Part shown: piece after piece, positions 58,201-64,000 of the stretch
How positions within the stretch are numbered: the stretch's first letter is position 1
How the letters are laid out: each line of letters starts with the position of its first letter
Origin: Pisolithus tinctorius
Lineage: Eukaryota > Basidiomycota > Agaricomycetes > Boletales > Pisolithaceae
DNA: 64,000 bases
Direction of reading: 5' to 3'
Assembly (NCBI GenBank): GCA_024663395.1
Contig: JANFAH010000049.1
Coordinates: forward strand, 434,001 to 498,000
Position numbers and translations under genes: made by a program
The notes under the pieces: generated by a model
The model's database searches: none
What the model was told of the DNA's origin: nothing
What the model saw: only the letters and a program-made list of their open reading frames with translations

Positions 58201-58670
58201 GCGGAAACGGAAGCCAAAGCTGCGTTTCCACTGAGACGTGCAGGGCCTTTGCGGCGGCTCCTTCCTTCGAGATTTCCCCTGGCTTCGTCCGGGGAACCAG
58301 TAGCGTCGTCAACTATCAAGTTCTTTAATGTACTACCTGAAGCGGAGGATATTCGACGGGGTCGTTTGCGAAGGAGCGTCAAGTCGAGGTCATCGGAGAA
58401 GTTTCCAAGTGGTGTGAACTGAGAGTGGGCTGCAGGCTGTGACAGAGCAGTAGCAAACGCATCCCTGATTGGAAAGGGCGTCAGGTTGACGACCTGGACG
58501 GAGGTTATGTGACGGAGTCGCCGCTGAAAGCATGTCTATCAGAAGAGTGTGATTGTCTCTGTGCTGCAATGGGGGGGTCTGCTCACCACTGCATGCCACG
58601 GAGACGGCGACGGCACACGTCCATCTGGCAAACTGAGCGTGGGTGCTTCGTCCTGACCACCCGCCGACAT
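55256..58670 (-). CDS. UVRAG/Vps38-like subunit of the class III PI3-kinase complex
   Basis: Probably the complex II subunit that directs Vps34 to endosomes. Exon 1 starts at 58,670 (MSAGGQDEAPTLSLPDGRVP) and splices to RRLRHITSVQVVNLTPFPIR. The N-terminal region continues with LLRKRPRRISSASGSTLKN, Ser/Pro-rich linkers and a C2-like segment (VRIELWAKTEERSLSLNSKG, WKLLDEWNVVLSDMVPLPPE). A coiled coil follows (LATLQSCIRDTEQSLRAVVK, then REVRIQDRQAEIRTVIEHMS). The Vps38/UVRAG BARA-like block is TSLISVLASIYPIE, HLVQLLAVYMGKGLVYPVTY, VGSRSLIKDNISAM and RDLRALDMRHTLPNLKNLLL. The protein ends VVHVYESGC and TAG at 55,256 after a Ser/Thr/Pro-rich tail. About seven exons. The assignment rests on the C-terminal block. 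Confidence 0.8.
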
Positions 58671-59012
58671 GATTTGTGTCGAGGTCGGCTGGAGCTCTCC
58701 GGCGAACAGTACCACTGCTTGGATCCATGTCGGTGACGATTTGGCACTTCCTTTCTTGGAATGTGCTCCTCGTGGAATCATGTCGTCTGCGACGAGTGAA
58801 CCGCTTGAAATTCTGGTACCCGAGATCGACGCACTCACGTCCGTTCTCAAGGTAGATTTTGTCTTGGTTCATCAATGAAGACATTCTAATGTGCGACCAC
58901 AGAACGCCGTCTTTAAGACAGGCCAGATATACGCCTTCCACGCTGATTCGCACAGACTGTGAGCTCTCTACTCGTATCGCACTACCACTCAACTCTCTTG
59001 TGAAATAGTGGT
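58671..59012. promoter_or_regulatory. Divergent promoter region
   Basis: About 340 bp separate two divergent starts. No TATA box evident. The first exon of the + gene probably lies here, because the frame entering at 59,013 has no ATG at a sensible place. Confidence 0.4.
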
Positions 59013-60195
59013 TTGCGCAAACATGCACCACACCCGCCCCGCGATTTAGCAGCTTCTCTTGGTCGTGAACTACAAAAGTACGATCAATTGTGCGATGCTA
59101 TCGAAATACGTGTGGTGCGTAACAATCTCGTCCATCCTGCCTCATCGCATCATCTCAGAGCCGCGCTTCCGATAGCTGCACGCCATATCTGTCCTGAAAC
59201 GAGACTTGGCCCGTGAGGAGTATCGCACCAGACAGGCGGAACTCGCTGCTATAGCAGCCCAGGCGCCGCCGTCTGACACGGGCTCAATCACAGCGGATAC
59301 TACCATGCAGCCCCCTCCCACACCTATACACGGACCCGCTCAGGGCCCTACCCCTTCCCGCCGTCAATCCGCAATTTCCTTGTCTTCACTTCACAGACAA
59401 CCATTTCCCCTCAAATTGGACTTGTCATCGTCGTCGATGCGCATGTCAGCCGAAGAAGCTGCTCTTTATTCCAAGGGTCTTCTCGCTTCTCCAGTATCAC
59501 TCGCACCTAAGTCAGCACGACCAACCGGTACCAGCGACATCGATTTGATGGCTGCATTTGCCTCCGCTACCGCAGCCGGTGCGTCGCAGCACGTAGATAT
59601 CGACTTAACCGTGGATGACAGTCCTCCTACCATGATGTCAAGAATTAATGCTTCCCTGGGAAGCTCCGCTGACAAGCCAATCGAACTCGACTTGGAGGGT
59701 ATCGAAATGAATATGCCAAGCATGACAGATTTATTTGGAGACGGTCCAGAATCGAGCTCGGGAGACGGACAGACGGGTATGGATGGTCTGTTCACACCCA
59801 CCACCACCGAAGCTGGAGGTGACGTGCATCCTAAGGATGCGAGATCAAGCAATGCCGTGGGCATGGGAATCCTCGATGCCTTAACCGCCGAAAGCAGTAA
59901 TCATGGATCAAACTTGTTTGAAACTATTCAGAGAGGCTCCAGTGGCCAAATGAACGACGGCGGTCAACAGGCAGCGCATGGAAGTGACTCTCCTGGATCG
60001 CTTCTGGCAAGCTTCACCAACCAGTCGCAGCATGGCTCTGGAGCGGAACACATGCAAACGGACTTCGACTTATCGTCAATAGACTTTTCCAATCTAGACT
60101 CGGCCATATTTGGAGGCCAGGGCATGGACATGGATACTCTCTTGAATATCCATCATCCCGGAGCCAGTTCCGATGTGCAGAGGTCCAACCCATAG
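59013..60195 (+). CDS. Coiled-coil and acidic low-complexity protein, possible Mediator-type subunit
   Basis: The first readable exon gives DLAASLGRELQKYDQLCDAI, then EIRV, and an intron (about 59,116-59,177) leads to LHAISVLKRDLAREEYRTRQ and AELAAIAAQ, together a helical coiled-coil N-terminus. The rest is Pro/Ser-rich and then acidic, with blocks such as DIDLTVDDSPPTMM, PIELDLEGIEMNMPSM and FDLSSIDFSNLDSAIFGG that look like activation-domain sequence. It ends SSDVQRSNP and TAG at 60,195. The layout reminds me of a Mediator subunit, but I cannot name one. The start codon is unresolved; the first exon may lie upstream of 59,013. Confidence 0.6.
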
Positions 60196-60275
60196 CTAGC
60201 TTTTGTAATGATATGTCTGCTGCGAGTCAATGTGCACTAAAACAGGAATGCTAGCGGTGATGTTTTACTGGGCCA

Positions 60276-61374
60276 TCATGAAGGAAGATCTCTTGCCAGA
60301 GTTTTCAGTTTCTTTCGCAACGAATGGGTGTTGTGCACTCCCACAGCGAATAACATCTCGTCAAGATCAGAGGCCAGACCTCGCCGTGTCACTTGATCCA
60401 CCCCTTGCACTTCCAAAACTTTTTGTACAGCACGAACTAGCCGACCTTCGGGAAGGCCCATCTTGGGTTTGGCGACGGACGGCGCTCCTGCTCTCTTCCT
60501 CCTCTTCATTTTTGGGGCAGCCAACAAGGGCTCGACGAACTCGGTTCGGAACCGTCGCAATGCCAACGCTTCTATCGTGACGACGCGGTCCAAGGGACTT
60601 GCTGCCTCGGCACACAACTCCGCCAGTGCAAGTTGCTCGGGCGATCCGCCATCCTGAATATCCCCACTTCTTGATTTCCTGCATACGCTTCCTCTTGAGC
60701 TTTTTCAAATTTCCTCTCGCGTAACACCACTCCCGTCCTGAATTGACTTGGCGACTGTGTCGAGCATATCACCAAGCGTTAGCCATCCTTTGTCTTCGTC
60801 CACAGCTCGTTTCACGTAATGCCTGTTCACGTAGTTGAGAAGACGGTTGATAGAATGTGCGCTAACAGTGTAGCGCTTGAAACATGGAAACGAGATACTG
60901 AATCAACGTCGTATCGTCTTCCGGTGCACCAAGGTGCAGCTCGCGCACGAGATCTGCGAAAAACTGGTCCAAGTGCATGTACAGGTCCGCTCCCCTCACC
61001 ATCTGCCTTTCCCTGCCGCTGGCGGCCACGGTTGCTGTTGGGTAGGTGCCAGGGGTGCCGTCCCGCAGTGTAGTGAAGTAGTCGTAAGTCGCGGTGTGGA
61101 TACCCATGCGATACGAAATGTCGATACCGGGCGCCTTTTCGAAGTCATTGGTGGGGGAACGGGCTATATGGTTGAGCGCCGGGAGGATATAGCCCCACAA
61201 TGCGGGAAGCGAAGCGGACGGGTTGGCGCTCCCCACCGACGGATTTGACATTGTGGGTAGTCGGAGCGACGCTGGCAACGGCTCTACGTGCTTGCCTTTG
61301 TTGACCGACATTGGTATCTGGGGCGCGAAAACCGACATTTGGGCCACACTTTTGTAGGGTGGCAGGCGGATCAT
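60276..61374 (-). CDS. Cullin-repeat protein without cullin homology domain, one-base frame break
   Basis: The N-terminal part resembles the cullin first repeat: LWGYILPALNHIARSPTND, SYRMGIHTATYDYFT, GADLYMHLDQFFADLVREL and TLIQYLVSMF, then RYTVSAHSINRLLNYVNRHY with VKRAVDEDKGWL. After that come a short basic helix (KRKRMQEIKKWGYS) and AEAASPLDRVVTIEALALRR. The tail is PEGRLVRAVQKVLEVQGVDQ to LKTLARDLPS with TGA at 60,276. There is no RBX1-binding domain and no neddylation-site region, so this is about half a cullin. Candidate starts are Met at 61,374, 61,338 or 61,251. Between VSMF and KRYTV the frame shifts by one base near 60,878-60,882 with no possible intron, which is a real lesion or an assembly error. 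It is convergent with the + gene, 80 bp away. Confidence 0.6.
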
Positions 61375-61643
61375 TAAGTATTAGCGTCGTGTCCCTAAAA
61401 TGGCACGTTGGGACCGAGGCCTCGACTCTGGAACACCAGACATGCCTTGAAGCCAAGATCTGATGGTCTCGCAAAACATCCCTGAGGGACATGTCAAACC
61501 GAACCTGTTCCGGTAAGAATGCAGACAAGTATGTACTAAGTAGGGTGAGTATACAATGAACCTGTGTAAAATCACGAGGGGAATGTACATCCTAGTACAT
61601 CGAAATATATCCAGATATTTGCCAGTACTTCATATGTACACCT

Positions 61644-64000
61644 CTAAACAACGCCAAGAAGGACAGTAGCTCGTAAGCTTACCTCCTTTGGTGTGGGGCC
61701 AGACCGTTTCGGTTGGTCATCCTCACCCCCCTCGCCTATATCATCACTCCGTAGCGAACTTGACTTCCACCCCAACTCTGGCTTACGGAAAACACGTCAG
61801 GGACGCTGGTGAAACGAGTGATCGAAGAGCCCGTAGAACTCATGCACGAGACAGCGAAGTAAGCAGCTACGGAGGGTCTAGGATCCCTGTATGGCTGGAC
61901 AGGAGCTACAGGTGGTGCTGTCGCAGGAATCGCATTGCCAAAGGATTGATACGCCTTGTCAGACCCGTGTGAAGTTGAGGGTGCTGAGTTGGGCGTTATG
62001 CTTCTGGAACGGGGATGTATTGATGGGGAGTAATGAACCGTCGGTGAAGACACCGATGTGGGGATATGGTGTGGAAGGGATGGGACCCTGTTGTGATTGC
62101 GTTCCCGTACACATTGCACAGGAGTAGATGCGCCAGGGATAGGATCCACGCTCGACTGACGATGAAGGTATATTCCAAGTTGTGCGCCTTTCTTACGCAC
62201 CACCTGGACATAAACATTGAAGAGATTGCCAGCGTACCAGATCGTGTGTGAGTGGAGCCGAGATTTCTCCTTGAGAGCGTCGATGTCCCAAAATTCAACC
62301 GCAAAACGGCACGGGGGGTATTGAGACCAACGAGTTTTGCCGGTGGAGTCAGTGGCAATACACTCCAATGCTGTCTTGCGCTCTGCTTTGAGACCAAAGA
62401 AATTCGCCTCCGAAGTTGGAGTTGACTTGCTATCGGACAATGACACGGTGTGTTCAAATAGTTGGTCCATGGATGCACCGTCCAATCCACTGCTGTCTCC
62501 CAGTCTCATGGACGAGTCCTGGGGAACAGGATGGTAGACCTTTTCCTTCTCGTCGTCAGGGACAGCTTGTTGCTCCGATGGTGAGAGGCGCGAGAGAATC
62601 TGGGCCGTAGTTAGGCATAGTCCAAGTTCCTTGTCACGCATTGGCGGGCTGGGCGAAGGCAAGGATGTGTTGGTAGACGATGTTGTAATGTGACAACGCA
62701 ATAGAGACTGGTTCCAATGTGCAGCTTGTAATACCGGCGTCGGCACGAATGGTCGTCCGGTTGAAGGAGAAATATCCTGTGATATCGCGATGATATCCTC
62801 AACCAGCTATAAAGCGAGCACGACGTCAGCATTCTGGTCTAGGTGAAATGCAAAGGATCTCAAGTACCATGTTAGCATAGTAGATTCCTTCGGAAAACAT
62901 TGTTTCCCAGTCTTTTTCCTCATCCTCAATAATGCCCTGTTTCCTCCTAAGTTCGACTACGGCGCGCGCCAAGTCATATCTCTCGCGCTCCGCTTTGACG
63001 AATAAGCTATCCGAAGATATCAACTCCCGTATCCACTTGGATGTTAACCCACCTCTGGCCATATTGTTGGCAGGCGAGGAGGGACATGAACTACGGCTTC
63101 TTCTGACGGTCGGGAAGGTAGCGTCTCTGCTCTTTTCCTGGTAGAAGGCACAACAGCGGGTGGTGAGAGAGGGAAGTCTCGCCCCGATGGTGCCTTCTCT
63201 TCGTATACGAACATATCCGGACCCCATCTTGCCAGCCAACAAACAGCTGCTTCACCTATCTTATTCGACACAGCCCCATAATCAAAGCAAGGAGTATATC
63301 GTGGCCGATCCTCACCCTCACCCTCAGACTGGGTATCAGATTCACTAGGATCTTCTTTCTGTACAGCCAGCCCGTGGAACTTGTCAGTGAGTAAGTCTCG
63401 TGGCTCAGCCTTACTGGTATCGTGGGAAGTCAGCGTGGAGACGGAACTGCTGCCGGGGCTGGTCAGGACAGCGATCCTTTCCAGGCCAACTGCGGCCTCG
63501 GGCTCGTCGTCGTCCGATGCTTCTATTGGTACACCCGTAGCAAACCGGAGATAAGGCAGAACTGTATATGGTCCGACAGTGTTCAGAATGCAGCTGAGTG
63601 CATCAGATGCAATGGTAGGAATGCTCAAGTAGACCGCGGTCGCAAGCAAGGAGAGGAGAAATCGGGGTGTCGCTGGATGATGGCCCTTTGGGAGTTCTGA
63701 AGACGATGAAGGAGAGGAGAATGACGGCGTGAGTGGTTGAGTCTGGGTCGGAATCAGGGAAGGACAGACGTGCAGTGGTGGCCCACCGCCATACAAACGC
63801 GCGATGCAGACTCTGCAACATAAATTATGTCAGACAGCGCCATGCCAAGCCTCGACAACGTACTCGAAAGCTGGAAAGTATGTGATGTCAGGGGATGTGG
63901 TAATAGGCCGTGGATGACGGACGTGCCTGCACGTGTAATGTTGCAATCGTCAAAGACGATGTCAACTTCCTGTTGTCCTGACGGGCTACCTGATAGACTA
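61644..64000 (-). CDS. BTB-domain-type protein, 5' end beyond the window, frame break near the 3' end
   Basis: Only the C-terminal part is in the window. From the right edge come GQQEVDIVFDDCNIT, then FEVCIARLYGGGPPLHV, which resembles the end of a BTB/POZ fold. Helical blocks follow (FLLSLLATAVYLSIPTIASD, ALSCILNTVGPYTVLPYLRF), then SKWIRELISSDSLFVKAERE. The C-terminal domain reads CRFAVEFWDIDALKEKSRLH, then WYAGNLFNVYVQVVRKKG and LGIYLHRQSSVDPIPGAS. After VFSVSQSWG the frame breaks in a C run (61,770-61,773, G run on the coding strand). In the next frame WKSSSLRSDD continues to VSLRATVLLGVV and TAG at 61,644. I recall similar basidiomycete proteins annotated as BTB/POZ, but function is unknown. 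Confidence 0.6.

Noticed and set aside
58390..59031. Long minus-strand frame upstream of the UVRAG-like start
   Set aside because: It runs out of frame with the conserved N-terminus (RRLRHITSVQ) and overlaps the promoter; the 58,670 ATG with an intron gives the family sequence.

Overview
The window looks like nuclear DNA of a filamentous basidiomycete (Agaricomycete). Protein genes are cut by many short GT-AG introns of about 50-70 nt. The genes are typical of mushroom-forming fungi: CYP61/ERG5, GH72, a copper-fist factor, a Puf4-like protein and an Ndc80 kinetochore subunit. The left end is an LTR-retrotransposon graveyard. From memory, the Cys/His-knuckle ORFs in those elements resemble multicopy ORFs of Boletales genomes (Pisolithus/Scleroderma type). 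That is recall and was not searched, so the order-level placement is tentative.

Layout. Bases 1-11,150 are layered LTR elements. Two LTR families (A and B) both begin TGTCA. There is a gypsy integrase-chromodomain relic, a copia-like LTR, and intact and decayed copies of a gene lying antisense to its LTRs. Several LTRs are solo copies with perfect 5-bp target duplications. One old LTR-B holds two younger LTR-B insertions in the opposite orientation, and CpG content falls with apparent age.

From 11.2 kb onward the window is ordinary gene space. In order: TAD2 tRNA adenosine deaminase (+, frameshifted), prolyl oligopeptidase (-, nonsense codon), a rhodanese-PTP phosphatase (+), a copper-fist regulator (-), a phosphoesterase pseudogene (+), ERG5 (+), p23/Sba1 (-), a small unknown ORF (+), a SNF2-type ATPase relic (-), ALG1 (-), NFU1 (+), an Mdv1/Caf4-like WD40 protein (+), NDC80 (+), a predicted mitochondrial protein (+), an RRM/zinc-knuckle SR protein (-), a GH72 glucanosyltransferase (-), an intron-containing tRNA-Lys (+), a Puf4-like RNA-binding protein (-), a UVRAG/Vps38-like protein (-), an acidic coiled-coil protein (+), a cullin-repeat protein lacking the cullin C-terminal domain (-), and the 3' part of a BTB-type protein running off the right edge (-).

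The genes do not form one pathway or cluster. They are unrelated housekeeping and regulatory genes. I did not find a clear new multi-gene system. The most unusual material is the intact spliced gene antisense inside an LTR element, the nested LTR-B structure with its CpG gradient, the SNF2 relic, the cullin-repeat protein without a catalytic half, and single lesions in otherwise well-kept genes. Those lesions could be real pseudogenisation or assembly errors. Exon boundaries were read by eye from splice consensus and protein continuity, so they are approximate unless stated.
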